Origin: Frankia sp. RB7
GTDB taxonomy: Bacteria; Pseudomonadota; Alphaproteobacteria; Rhizobiales; Xanthobacteraceae
Direction of reading: 5' to 3'
Assembly (NCBI GenBank): GCA_030403585.1
Contig: JAUEPE010000067.1
Location: 1 to 37,186 of the forward strand
DNA: 37,186 nucleotides
Each line of letters starts with the position of its first letter. The first letter of the stretch is position 1. Below, one piece after another: positions 1 through 7,431 of this stretch. The notes beneath the pieces were generated by a model, which saw only the letters and a list, made by a program, of their open reading frames with translations, did not search any database and was not told where the DNA came from. The translations under genes and the position numbers were made by a program.

Positions 1-741
1 CACAAGCCGTTCCCGCCGATCGCGCCGCGGCCCTGCATCTTCGAATACATCTACTTCTCCCGTCCGGATTCCATCGTCCACGGACGATCCGTCTATGAAG
101 TGCGCAAGGCCTTCGGCGCCCAGCTCGCCAAGGAGAGCCACGTGCCGGTCGACGTCGTGGTGCCGGTGCCGGATTCCGGCGTGCCCGCAGCGGTCGGCTA
201 CAGCCAGCATTCCGGCATACCGTTCGAGCTCGGCATCATCCGGAACCACTATGTCGGCCGCACCTTCATCCAGCCGACGCAGGCGATTCGCGAATCCGGC
301 GTGCGCATGAAGCATTCGGCCAACCGCGCCGCGATCGAAGGCAAGCGCATCATCCTGATCGACGACTCGCTGGTGCGCGGCACCACCTCGAAGAAGATCG
401 TACGCATGATGCGCGATGCCGGCGCAAAGGAAGTGCATTTCCGCCTCGCCTCGCCCCCGATCCTCTATCCCGACTATTACGGCATCGACCTGCCCGATCG
501 TGGCGGCCTTCTGGCGGCAACGCATTCGCTCGAGGAGATGCGCGAGATCATCGGCGCCGACTCGCTCGCTTTCCTGTCGATCGACGGCATGTACCGCGCC
601 ATGGGCGAGCCCGGCCGCGACCCCGCCAATCCGAAATTCTCGGATCACTGCTTTACCGGCGCCTATCCGACCCACCTCACCGATCAGACCCAGACCGAGC
701 CGCAACCGCGGCAATTGTCGCTGCTGGCGGAAGCGAGCTGA
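1..741 (+). CDS. purF: Amidophosphoribosyltransferase PurF, C-terminal part (5' end outside window)
   Basis: PurF catalyses the first committed step of purine synthesis, making 5-phosphoribosylamine from PRPP and glutamine in the cytoplasm. The reading frame is open from base 1, so the N-terminal glutaminase domain and true start lie upstream. The visible 246 residues begin at the junction with the phosphoribosyltransferase domain (CIFEYIYFSRPDS) and include the PRPP-binding loop IILIDDSLVRGTT and the near-terminal HCFTGAYPT motif. The sequence is of the Bacillus-type PurF, yet the positions that bind the [4Fe-4S] cluster there are changed: SPPI..PDYYGID has Asp where Bacillus has Cys, and the paired Cys before CFTG are absent. 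A cluster-free enzyme is therefore likely. Identification is secure; only the extent is incomplete. Confidence 0.96.
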   Translation, partial: HKPFPPIAPRPCIFEYIYFSRPDSIVHGRSVYEVRKAFGAQLAKESHVPVDVVVPVPDSGVPAAVGYSQHSGIPFELGIIRNHYVGRTFIQPTQAIRESGVRMKHSANRAAIEGKRIILIDDSLVRGTTSKKIVRMMRDAGAKEVHFRLASPPILYPDYYGIDLPDRGGLLAATHSLEEMREIIGADSLAFLSIDGMYRAMGEPGRDPANPKFSDHCFTGAYPTHLTDQTQTEPQPRQLSLLAEAS

Positions 742-774
742 CGCCGAAGGCGTCGGCCCGGGGCGGTCCGCAGG

Positions 775-852
775 ACCGAACCCGGGATCTAAAGATTCTC
801 AGGTGCGCAAGCGCGCACCATAGTTCGATGCTTCGCATCGCACCGGAATGAC
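775..852. repeat. Palindromic intergenic repeat, two hairpins
   Basis: Downstream of purF lie two perfect stem-loops. GGTGCGC (802-808) pairs with GCGCACC (813-819), and CGATGC (826-831) pairs with GCATCG (835-840) around a TTC loop. The block begins with CCCGGGATCT and ends with ACCGGAATGAC. The CGATGC-TTC-GCATCG core recurs in opposite orientation at 3195-3209, so it is a dispersed repeat. From memory, such elements are common between genes of Bradyrhizobium. It may also act as an mRNA 3' end for purF, although no T-run follows. Confidence 0.7.
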
Positions 853-899
853 GTCGTGTGGGGGCTTGTCCCGGCCGTCCACGCCTGTAAAACGCGGCC

Positions 900-1643
900 A
901 TGACCAAGCTCCTCGCTAACCGCATCGCTCTCGTCACCGGCGCCTCACGCGGCATCGGTTTTGCCACGGCACTCGCGCTGGCGAAGGCCGGCGCGCATAT
1001 CGTTGCCACTGCGCGCACGCAGGGCGGGCTCGAGGAGCTCGACGACGAGATCCGCAAAGCAGGCGGCAGCAACGCTACGCTGGTCCCGCTCAACCTCACC
1101 GATTCCGACGGTATCGCGCGGCTTGGAGCCGGCCTGCACGAGCGCTATGGCAAGCTCGACATCCTCATCGGCAACGCCGGGGTGCTCGGCCCCTCCTCGC
1201 CGGTCGGACATATCGAGCTCAAGACGTTCAACGACGTCATGGCCGTCAACGTCTCCGCGAACTTCCAGCTGATCCGCTGCATGGAGCCATTGCTGAAGCA
1301 GTCCGACGCCGGTCGCGCCGTGTTCATCACCTCGGGCGCTGCCAACAAGGCGACCGCCTATGTCAGCCCCTACGCCGCTTCCAAGGCCGCGTTGGAGACG
1401 CTGGCGCGCGCCTGGGCGCAGGAGACCGCGAACACGCCCCTGCGCGTCAACCTGTTCAACCCAGGCCCGATCCGCACCCGCATGCGCGCCACGCTGATGC
1501 CGGGCGAAGATCCGGCGACGCTGGACATCCCCGAGCAGGTCGCCGAGTTGATCCTCCCACTGTGCGCGCCCGACTTGACCGAGACCGGCAAATTCTACGA
1601 CTACAAGACGCGCAGCCTGATGAGCTTCCGCGCGCCGGCCTGA
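900..1643 (+). CDS. SDR family NAD(P)-dependent oxidoreductase
   Basis: This is a classical short-chain dehydrogenase/reductase of 247 residues, the usual length, and presumably cytosolic. The Rossmann cofactor motif TGASRGIG is at residues 13-20, NAG at 92-94, and the catalytic Ser145, Tyr158 and Lys162 (YAASK) are all in place. Asn149-Lys150 and the late PGPIRT segment are also typical. The ATG at 900 immediately precedes the conserved N-terminus (KLLANRIALVTG), so the start is likely correct, although the Shine-Dalgarno is weak. It stands alone: purF lies 158 bases upstream across a repeat, and the next gene is 302 bases downstream. The substrate cannot be read from the sequence; the C-terminal part resembles YciK-like oxidoreductases. 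The family call is secure and the physiological role unknown. Confidence 0.93.
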   Translation: MTKLLANRIALVTGASRGIGFATALALAKAGAHIVATARTQGGLEELDDEIRKAGGSNATLVPLNLTDSDGIARLGAGLHERYGKLDILIGNAGVLGPSSPVGHIELKTFNDVMAVNVSANFQLIRCMEPLLKQSDAGRAVFITSGAANKATAYVSPYAASKAALETLARAWAQETANTPLRVNLFNPGPIRTRMRATLMPGEDPATLDIPEQVAELILPLCAPDLTETGKFYDYKTRSLMSFRAPA

Positions 1644-1945
1644 TCGACTGAGGCGCCTCCCAGCGATTGACTGCCCGCGCTCAAGCGGCAGCAAGCCGCA
1701 AGCCAAAAAAGGGGAGGCGAGGTCGACACCAGAAAGCGCATCCAGAAATTCAGACTGACCTCGGACGCGCTCAAATAGCGCCTCAACGCATTTTGCCCAA
1801 AAGTTAACCGACGGATGACGCTACGACGCAGCGTCATCCGGCTTTAGGCGCATTGCCGCCGCCCCTGGGACCGGCTACGGAGTCCGGCGGAACAAGGCTC
1901 CGCAAGAGAGCCGTCCGCTTATTTTGACAATGGAGGAAACCTTTT
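1644..1945 (+). promoter_or_regulatory. Intergenic region and leader of the orphan binding-protein gene, with an 11-bp hairpin
   Basis: No gene is seen in these 302 bases. They hold a perfect hairpin at 1812-1840 (CGGATGACGCT / AGCGTCATCCG, 7-base loop ACGACGC). No T-run follows it, so it is not an obvious intrinsic terminator. It could end the SDR transcript or form part of the downstream gene's leader. A clear Shine-Dalgarno GGAGG at 1932-1936 sits 9 bases before the ATG at 1946. A promoter presumably lies in this stretch, but no convincing -35/-10 pair could be chosen by eye. Confidence 0.55.
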
Positions 1946-3172
1946 ATGACGACGACGTTCGCGCGCCGCTCTGCGGCCCTTCTGGCCTGCGCCGCTTTCG
2001 GTTTTGCCACATCCGCCTACGCCCAGGACAAGACCGTCACGATCGGCGTGCTCAACGACATGTCCAGCCTCTACGCCGACATCGGCGGCCCCAACTCTGT
2101 GGTGGCCGTCAACATGGCGGTGGAGGATTCCGGTCTCCGCGCCAAGGGCTGGAAGATCGAGGTCATCAGCGGCGACCACCAGAACAAGCCGGACATCGGG
2201 GTCAACATCGCACGGCAGTGGATCGACACCCAGAAGGTCGACATGATCACCGACACGCCGAACTCCGGCGTGGCGCTGGCCGTCAGCAATGTCGCCAAGG
2301 AAAAGAACGCCGTCCTGCTCAACAATGGTGGTGCCAGCGCCGACCTCACCGGCAAGGCCTGCAACGCCAACACCATCTCCTATACTTACGACACCTACAT
2401 GCTCGCCAACGGCACCGGCAAGGCACTGACCAAGGCCGGCGGCGATAGCTGGTTCTTCCTGACCGCCGACTATGCCTTCGGCGCCGCGCTTGAGCGCGAC
2501 ACCAGTGCTGTTGTCACCGCAAACGGCGGCAAGGTGCTCGGCGGCGTCAAGCACCCGCTCAACACGTCGGACTTCTCGTCGTTCCTGCTGCAGGCGCAGA
2601 ACTCCAAGGCGAAGATCGTCGGGCTTGCGAATGCTGGCGGTGACACGACCAATGCGATCAAGCAGGCGGCCGAGTTCGGCATCGTCGAAGGCGGCCAGAA
2701 GCTTGCAGCGTTGCTGCTCTTCATCAACGACGTCCACTCGCTCGGCCTCAAGACCGCGCACGGACTGACCTTCACCGAGTCCTTCTACTGGGACCTCAAC
2801 GACAACACCCGTGCCTGGTCCAAGCGCTTCCAGGAGAAGGTGACCAACCACGCGATGCCGTCGATGACCCAGGCCGGCAATTATGCCGGCGTGCTACATT
2901 ACCTGAAGGCGCTCGAGGCGCTCGGCGGCAATCCGCATGACGGCGCCAAGGTCGTCGCCAAGATGAAGGAGATCCCGACCGACGATCCGCTGTTCGGCAA
3001 GGGCCCGCTGCGCGAGGACGGCCGCCGCATCATCCCGGCCTATCTGTTCGAGGTGAAGAAGCCGGAGGAGTCGAAGGGCGCGTGGGACTATTACAAGCTG
3101 GTCGCGACCATCCCTGCGGAAGACGCGGCCAAGCCGCTCAAGGACAGCGAGTGTCCGCTGGTGAAGAAGTGA
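1946..3172 (+). CDS. ABC transporter substrate-binding protein, branched-chain amino acid type (orphan)
   Basis: A periplasmic type I binding protein of 408 residues in the LivK/HAAT family, predicted to deliver a small ligand to a LivHM-type permease. Residues 1-26 form a signal peptide (Arg-Arg, hydrophobic core, AYA before QDK). The mature part starts with KTVTIGVLNDMSSLYAD and carries the family's GDHQNKPD and FFLTADYAFGAALERD segments. It is closely similar over its whole length to the binding protein at 16227-17447, with shared strings such as GVKHPLNT, DFSSFLLQAQ and QAAEFGIV. Unlike that paralogue it has no permease or ATPase gene beside it, so it may share the liv machinery at 14-19 kb or use one elsewhere. 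The start is set by GGAGG nine bases upstream. The ligand is unknown; amino acids, amides or aromatic acids are all possible for this family. Confidence 0.93.
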   Translation: MTTTFARRSAALLACAAFGFATSAYAQDKTVTIGVLNDMSSLYADIGGPNSVVAVNMAVEDSGLRAKGWKIEVISGDHQNKPDIGVNIARQWIDTQKVDMITDTPNSGVALAVSNVAKEKNAVLLNNGGASADLTGKACNANTISYTYDTYMLANGTGKALTKAGGDSWFFLTADYAFGAALERDTSAVVTANGGKVLGGVKHPLNTSDFSSFLLQAQNSKAKIVGLANAGGDTTNAIKQAAEFGIVEGGQKLAALLLFINDVHSLGLKTAHGLTFTESFYWDLNDNTRAWSKRFQEKVTNHAMPSMTQAGNYAGVLHYLKALEALGGNPHDGAKVVAKMKEIPTDDPLFGKGPLREDGRRIIPAYLFEVKKPEESKGAWDYYKLVATIPAEDAAKPLKDSECPLVKK

Positions 3173-3220
3173 CCGCGTAGCGGTCATCCCGGGGCGATGC
3201 GAAGCATCGAGCCCGGGATC
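3171..3220. repeat. Palindromic repeat with two hairpins after the binding-protein stop
   Basis: The first hairpin starts inside the stop codon: GACCGC (3171-3176), loop GTA, GCGGTC (3180-3185). The second is ATCCCGGG-G-CGATGC (3186-3200), loop GAA, GCATCG-AG-CCCGGGAT (3204-3219), with one small internal loop. Its core matches the element at 826-840 in reverse orientation. It probably protects or terminates the transcript in addition to being a dispersed repeat. The rest of the gap, to 3322, holds no recognisable gene. Confidence 0.7.
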
Positions 3221-3322
3221 TCGCACGGCATCGATGCTGCCGTGGACAAAGCGTAGCGTGCCCACCGCTTCTTGAGATCGTGAAGAGATGGTGGGCACGG
3301 CGCTTAGGCGCCTTTGCCCGCC

Positions 3323-4579
3323 CTACGAGACCGTCTTCGTCGCAGCCAGCGTCCGCACCGCGATGGCCACGCACACGACCATCAACGCCGCCGCAAGCAA
3401 AAACGGTGCGCCGGGCAAATGCAACGGCGCGCTGCCGCCGATGAAATATGAAAACGTCAGCGTGAACAGGAACGGGCCAACGAGCTGCGACACGCTCTGC
3501 ACGCTCGAGGTCGCGCCCTGCAACTGGCCCTGCTGATCCGGCGCGACCAGCCGCGTCATCAGCGCCTGAAGCGCGGCGCCGGCAATCCCCCATAGCGACA
3601 TCACGGGAATGCCAAGCCAGAACAGCGGCCCGCTCGGCGCGCTGCCGAAGATCGCAAAGCCGACCGCCCCGCAGCACAATCCGAGCAGCAGCGTACCGCG
3701 TTCGCCAAGCATGCGCACGATGGGGCCGATGGCGAGCCCCTGCACCACCATGGTGCAGACGCCAACCATCGCGAGCGTCAGTCCGACGGTCTTGGAATCC
3801 CAGCCATAACGATAGGTCGCATAGAGCACGAATGTCGACGGCAGCACGACATGCGCGACCTGCGCGATGAAATTGACGACCGACAGTGCCGTCAGCCCCG
3901 CATCGGAGCGCAGCAGATACACCGCTCCGACCGGATTGGCGCTGGTCCAGCGGAATGGCGCGCGCTTCTCTCGCGCCAGTGACTCCGGCAGGATGAATAG
4001 GCCGTAGAGCGCATTGGCAAAGCTCAAACCGGCCGACGCCCAGAACGGCAATCGCGGATCGATATCGCCGAGCAGGCCGCCCAGCGCCGGGCCGAGGATA
4101 AAGCCGGCGCCGAACGCCGCCCCAATTTTACCAAAGACCGCCGCGCGCCGCTCCGGCGGCGTGATGTCGGCGATATAGGCGAACGCTGTCGAGATGCTGG
4201 CCGAGGTAATGCCGGAGATTACGCGGCCGACGAACAGCCAGATCAGCGACGGCGCGAGCGCCATCAGCACATAGTCGGCGGCAAGCCCGAAATTCGACAG
4301 CAGCACCACCGGCCGGCGCCCGAATCGATCCGACAGCGCGCCGAGCAGCGGCGAGAACACGAATTGCATCAGCGCCCAGGCAGTACCGAACAGGCCGAAG
4401 ATGCGGGCCGCATGCGCGGTGTCGTTACCGACAAAACTCTCGATCAGCTTGGGCAGGATCGGCATGATCACGCCGAGCGCGAGCATGTCGAGCAGGATGG
4501 TGACGAAGATGAAGGCGACGGCACCGCGCCGGGCAGGCGCAGCGCCTTGCGCTATCGCCTCGCCGGCCTCATCGCTCAC
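3323..4579 (-). CDS. MFS efflux transporter, TetA-like (TCR/Tet) family
   Basis: This 418-residue inner-membrane transporter has 12 predicted membrane segments, typical for major facilitator drug:H+ antiporters. Motif A is visible as GALSDRFGRRPVVLLS after segment 2. The antiporter motif C appears as GAAFGAGFILGPALGG in segment 5. The N-terminal DMLALGVIMPILP and RVISGITSA resemble TetA-type tetracycline exporters, but many relatives do not confer resistance and the substrate is unknown. Its GTG start (4577-4579) overlaps the stop of der (GTGA), so it is probably translated by coupling as the last gene of the TPR-lipoprotein-der operon. Downstream is a 150-base spacer with a repeat. Family call is firm; substrate is not. 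Confidence 0.9.
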   Translation of the reverse strand: MSDEAGEAIAQGAAPARRGAVAFIFVTILLDMLALGVIMPILPKLIESFVGNDTAHAARIFGLFGTAWALMQFVFSPLLGALSDRFGRRPVVLLSNFGLAADYVLMALAPSLIWLFVGRVISGITSASISTAFAYIADITPPERRAAVFGKIGAAFGAGFILGPALGGLLGDIDPRLPFWASAGLSFANALYGLFILPESLAREKRAPFRWTSANPVGAVYLLRSDAGLTALSVVNFIAQVAHVVLPSTFVLYATYRYGWDSKTVGLTLAMVGVCTMVVQGLAIGPIVRMLGERGTLLLGLCCGAVGFAIFGSAPSGPLFWLGIPVMSLWGIAGAALQALMTRLVAPDQQGQLQGATSSVQSVSQLVGPFLFTLTFSYFIGGSAPLHLPGAPFLLAAALMVVCVAIAVRTLAATKTVS

Positions 4580-5958
4580 GACGGCCGCTTGCGTTTGTGG
4601 GCAAAGGGATTGGCCTTCTCGCGCAGGGTGATGCGCACCGGCGTACCCGGAAGGTCGAAGGCCTCACGCATCGAGTTGATGAGGTAGCGCAGATAAGACT
4701 GCGGCACGGCGTCCGCGCGCGAGCAGAACAGCACGAAGCTCGGCGGGCGCGCCTTGGTCTGCGTGATGTAGTTCAACTTCAGCCTGCGGCCGGACACGGC
4801 AGGCGGCGGATTGGCCTGGACAGCTTCCTCGAACCAGCGGTTCAAAGCCGAAGTCGACACGCGCCTGTTCCAGAGCGCATAGGCATCCTGGATCGCCTGC
4901 ATCAGGCGATCGATGCCCTCGCCCATCAGGCCGGAGACGGCAACGATCGGCACGCCCCTGACCTGCGGGAGCAAGTGGTCGGCATCGCGGCGCAGGTTGG
5001 AGATCGCGCCCCCGCCTTTGCTCTCCATCAGGTCCCATTTGTTGACGGCGAGCACCATCGCGCGTCCCTCGCGCTCGATCAGATCGGCGATGCGCAGATC
5101 CTGCTCCTCGAAGCGATTCTGCGCATCCATCATCATCACGACGACTTCGGCAAAGCGCACCGCGCGTAACGCATCCGCAACCGAGAGCTTTTCCAGCTTC
5201 TCCTCGATGCGGGAGCGACGGCGGAGACCTGCCGTATCGAAGACGCGAAATTCGCGGCCCTTCCAGTTGATCTCGACCGCGATCGAATCGCGCGTGGTGC
5301 CGGCCTCCGGGCTCGTCAGCAGGCGCTCCTCGCCGAGCAGATGGTTGATCATGGTCGACTTGCCGGCATTGGGACGGCCGACGATGGCAACCCGGATCGG
5401 GCGCGTCGCGGCTTCTTCCTCGGTGAGCGGCTCGTCGTCCTCGGCCTCATCCTCTTCGACGGGCTCCGGCATCAATTTGGCGAGTTCGTCGTAGAGTTCG
5501 CCCATGCCCTCGCCATGCTCGGCCGAGATCTGGATGGGATCGCCGAGGCCGAGCGCAAAGGATTCCATCGCGCCGGCGTCGCCGTGCTTGCCTTCGCTCT
5601 TGTTCGCGACCAGCAACACCGGCTTGTTGGCCTTGCGGGCGAAATCGGCGAAGGCGCGATCGGTCGGCGTGAGGCCGATGCGGGCATCGATCACGAAGAA
5701 CAGTGCGTCCGCCTGCGCGATCGCCGCCTCGGTCTGCTGCTGCATCCGTGCCGTCAACGAACCCTTGGCGCCTTCGTCCAGGCCAGCGGTGTCGATGATG
5801 GTGAATTCGAGATCGCCGAGCCTGGCTTCGCCCTCGCGGCGGTCGCGGGTGACGCCGGGCAAATCATCGACAAGCGCGAGCTTCTGTCCGACCAGGCGGT
5901 TGAACAGCGTCGACTTGCCGACATTGGGTCGGCCGATGATGGCTATCGTAAAGGACAT
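4576..5958 (-). CDS. der: Ribosome-assembly GTPase Der (EngA)
   Basis: Der is an essential tandem-GTPase that acts late in 50S subunit assembly. All parts are visible in 460 residues, a normal length. The first G domain has the P-loop GRPNVGKS at 9-16 and DTAG at 56-59. An acidic linker spans about 166-184. The second G domain has GRPNAGKS at 194-201, DTAG at 241-244 and NKWD at 306-309. A KH-like RNA-binding domain follows to the end. The first domain's fourth motif reads NKSE rather than NKxD, which I believe is usual for Der. The ATG at 5958 directly precedes the conserved TIAIIGRPNVGKST. It lies between a small lipoprotein gene (50 bases upstream) and an overlapping MFS gene. Confidence 0.98.
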   Translation of the reverse strand: MSFTIAIIGRPNVGKSTLFNRLVGQKLALVDDLPGVTRDRREGEARLGDLEFTIIDTAGLDEGAKGSLTARMQQQTEAAIAQADALFFVIDARIGLTPTDRAFADFARKANKPVLLVANKSEGKHGDAGAMESFALGLGDPIQISAEHGEGMGELYDELAKLMPEPVEEDEAEDDEPLTEEEAATRPIRVAIVGRPNAGKSTMINHLLGEERLLTSPEAGTTRDSIAVEINWKGREFRVFDTAGLRRRSRIEEKLEKLSVADALRAVRFAEVVVMMMDAQNRFEEQDLRIADLIEREGRAMVLAVNKWDLMESKGGGAISNLRRDADHLLPQVRGVPIVAVSGLMGEGIDRLMQAIQDAYALWNRRVSTSALNRWFEEAVQANPPPAVSGRRLKLNYITQTKARPPSFVLFCSRADAVPQSYLRYLINSMREAFDLPGTPVRITLREKANPFAHKRKRPS

Positions 5959-6008
5959 TGGTCATTCGTGCGCCGTCGAGGTAGCGCCTGTCAAATCTGT
6001 GAAAAATA

Positions 6009-6575
6009 TCAGCGGGAGAAACTGCCGCTGGGCATCGGCGCAGGGAAGGCCCCTTGCGACTGCTGCTGCTGGGTGGTCTGTACCGATTGTGCCGGCTGCT
6101 GTGCGGATTGCTCGTCCGGCGGCGGCGCAGTGGTGCGCTTGCGGACGATCTTGTGCTTCGGCGGTGGGGCGGCCGGCGCCGGCGCCGCCTCGGGCTGGGC
6201 CTCGCCATCGACCTCGCCGGCCGGCGCTTCAGCCGGTGCGGCTGCGGTCGCGGCCGGCTGCCGGGTCTTCTTCGCCTTGGCGGATTTCGACGATTTCGCG
6301 GGCTCGGCGGGGGGCGGCTCGGCCGGCAGCGCCGCGACAGCGGGCGCGTTCGGATCCTGCTGCTGCGCGCCCTTGTACATGTCCTTCGGCACGCCCTGCT
6401 CCAGACCCGGCACGCCCTCAGGGAACACCGGCTTGCGGTCGCCGGGCAGCTTCTTCTTGGTGTCGAGGAAGTCGAGCAGATCGCTCGGATCGAATCCGCC
6501 GCTGGAGCAGCCGCCCAAGAGGCCCGTAAAGGCGATCAGGACGGCGGCTGCGATCAAACGTGGCGTACGGCGCAT
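6009..6575 (-). CDS. Small Pro/Ala/Gln-rich lipoprotein in the BamB position
   Basis: A predicted envelope lipoprotein of 188 residues. The signal sequence ends in LLGGC with the lipidated Cys at residue 23. The mature N-terminus SSGGFDPSDLLDFLDTKKKLPGDRKPVF is followed by a PEGVPGLEQGVPKDMYKG segment. The rest is low-complexity, rich in Pro, Ala, Lys and Gln, and probably disordered. No enzymatic or repeat domain is seen. It lies between a YfgM-like TPR protein (30 bases upstream) and der (50 bases downstream). In enterobacteria and many other proteobacteria that slot is occupied by bamB, a beta-propeller lipoprotein of the outer-membrane assembly complex. The short charged segment KKKLPGDR resembles what I remember of the region after the lipid anchor in alphaproteobacterial BamB proteins. 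A functional link to BAM is inference from position only. Confidence 0.85.
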   Translation of the reverse strand: MRRTPRLIAAAVLIAFTGLLGGCSSGGFDPSDLLDFLDTKKKLPGDRKPVFPEGVPGLEQGVPKDMYKGAQQQDPNAPAVAALPAEPPPAEPAKSSKSAKAKKTRQPAATAAAPAEAPAGEVDGEAQPEAAPAPAAPPPKHKIVRKRTTAPPPDEQSAQQPAQSVQTTQQQQSQGAFPAPMPSGSFSR

Positions 6576-6605
6576 ATCGATATCTCGTCTTAGCTCTCTA
6601 GACCG

Positions 6606-7259
6606 TCAGCTTTTGGCGACGGGCGGCAGCAAGGCCTGGAGCGCTTCGGCGCGCGAGCGCAGGCCCGGCGGCGTTTCTCCGTCCTCGGCAATCGCGTCGA
6701 CCCATTTGCGGGCCGCGGTCACGTCGTTGTTGCGCCAAGCCGACAGCGCCAGCAATTCGCGGGCACTGTGACGGAAGGTCGATTTGGGTTCGGCAGAGGT
6801 TTCCAGCCGCTGCTGGATGTCGGCGTAGCTCGCGCTGTCCACCAGCAGGCCGGCGGCGCGAATCTTGGCAATATCCCGCCACTCGCTGCCGACACCGGAG
6901 TCAGCAGCGATGTCGTCATACATCTTGGCCGCAGCCTTGGGATCGCGGGCCGAGGCCTCGGCCGCGGCGCGGAGCCGCGCCAGGGTCCGGTAGCCGGATG
7001 GGGCCTTCGCAGCTAGATCGGCAAAGGCAGTCTCGGCCTCTGCGTGCTTGCCCTGTTCCGAAAGCTCGGCGGCCTTCTCGAAGGTCGCGCCGGCCTCGGC
7101 GGCCTTCTTGGCCTCCAGATACTGGTAGCCGCGCCAGCCGCCCACGGCCGCCACCACCAGCACCATCAGGGCGATGAAGTAGAGCGAATATTTGTCCCAC
7201 AGCTTCTTGAGCTGCTCGCGACGTACTTCCTCGTCGACTTCGTCAAATAATTCAGACAC
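6606..7259 (-). CDS. YfgM-like tetratricopeptide-repeat membrane protein
   Basis: A 217-residue protein with an acidic cytoplasmic start (MSELFDEVDEEVRREQ), one transmembrane helix at about residues 25-42, and a helical periplasmic part with degenerate TPR repeats from about residue 50. This architecture and the position upstream of der match the YfgM/TPR_21 family. In E. coli YfgM associates with the SecYEG translocon and periplasmic chaperones. It is the first gene of a likely operon with the lipoprotein, der and MFS genes, all on the minus strand with gaps of 30, 50 and -4 bases. The promoter should lie in 7260-7431, where I see no gene. Family assignment is good; the precise role is inferred. 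Confidence 0.88.
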   Translation of the reverse strand: MSELFDEVDEEVRREQLKKLWDKYSLYFIALMVLVVAAVGGWRGYQYLEAKKAAEAGATFEKAAELSEQGKHAEAETAFADLAAKAPSGYRTLARLRAAAEASARDPKAAAKMYDDIAADSGVGSEWRDIAKIRAAGLLVDSASYADIQQRLETSAEPKSTFRHSARELLALSAWRNNDVTAARKWVDAIAEDGETPPGLRSRAEALQALLPPVAKS

Positions 7260-7431
7260 TTATGATAATCCCATGCCCGGCCGGGAGCGCGCGCCAGATC
7301 GTGCGCGTCTAAAGCCCGTCCCCACGTCGCGGCGGCGATACCCTATCGATATGGCGGAGGCAAGGCAAAGCGAGGCCGATCAAGGCGTTAACGCAATATC
7401 CGGGATATCCCGGTACCGGACCCGATCCTAT

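Noticed and set aside
1919..2851. Minus-strand 310-codon frame opposite the orphan binding protein
   Set aside because: Val/Gly/Leu-rich shadow; the plus-strand gene has signal peptide and Shine-Dalgarno.
5341..6771. Plus-strand open frame of 476 codons opposite der and the lipoprotein gene
   Set aside because: Antisense to der and the lipoprotein; composition is an artefact of their codons.
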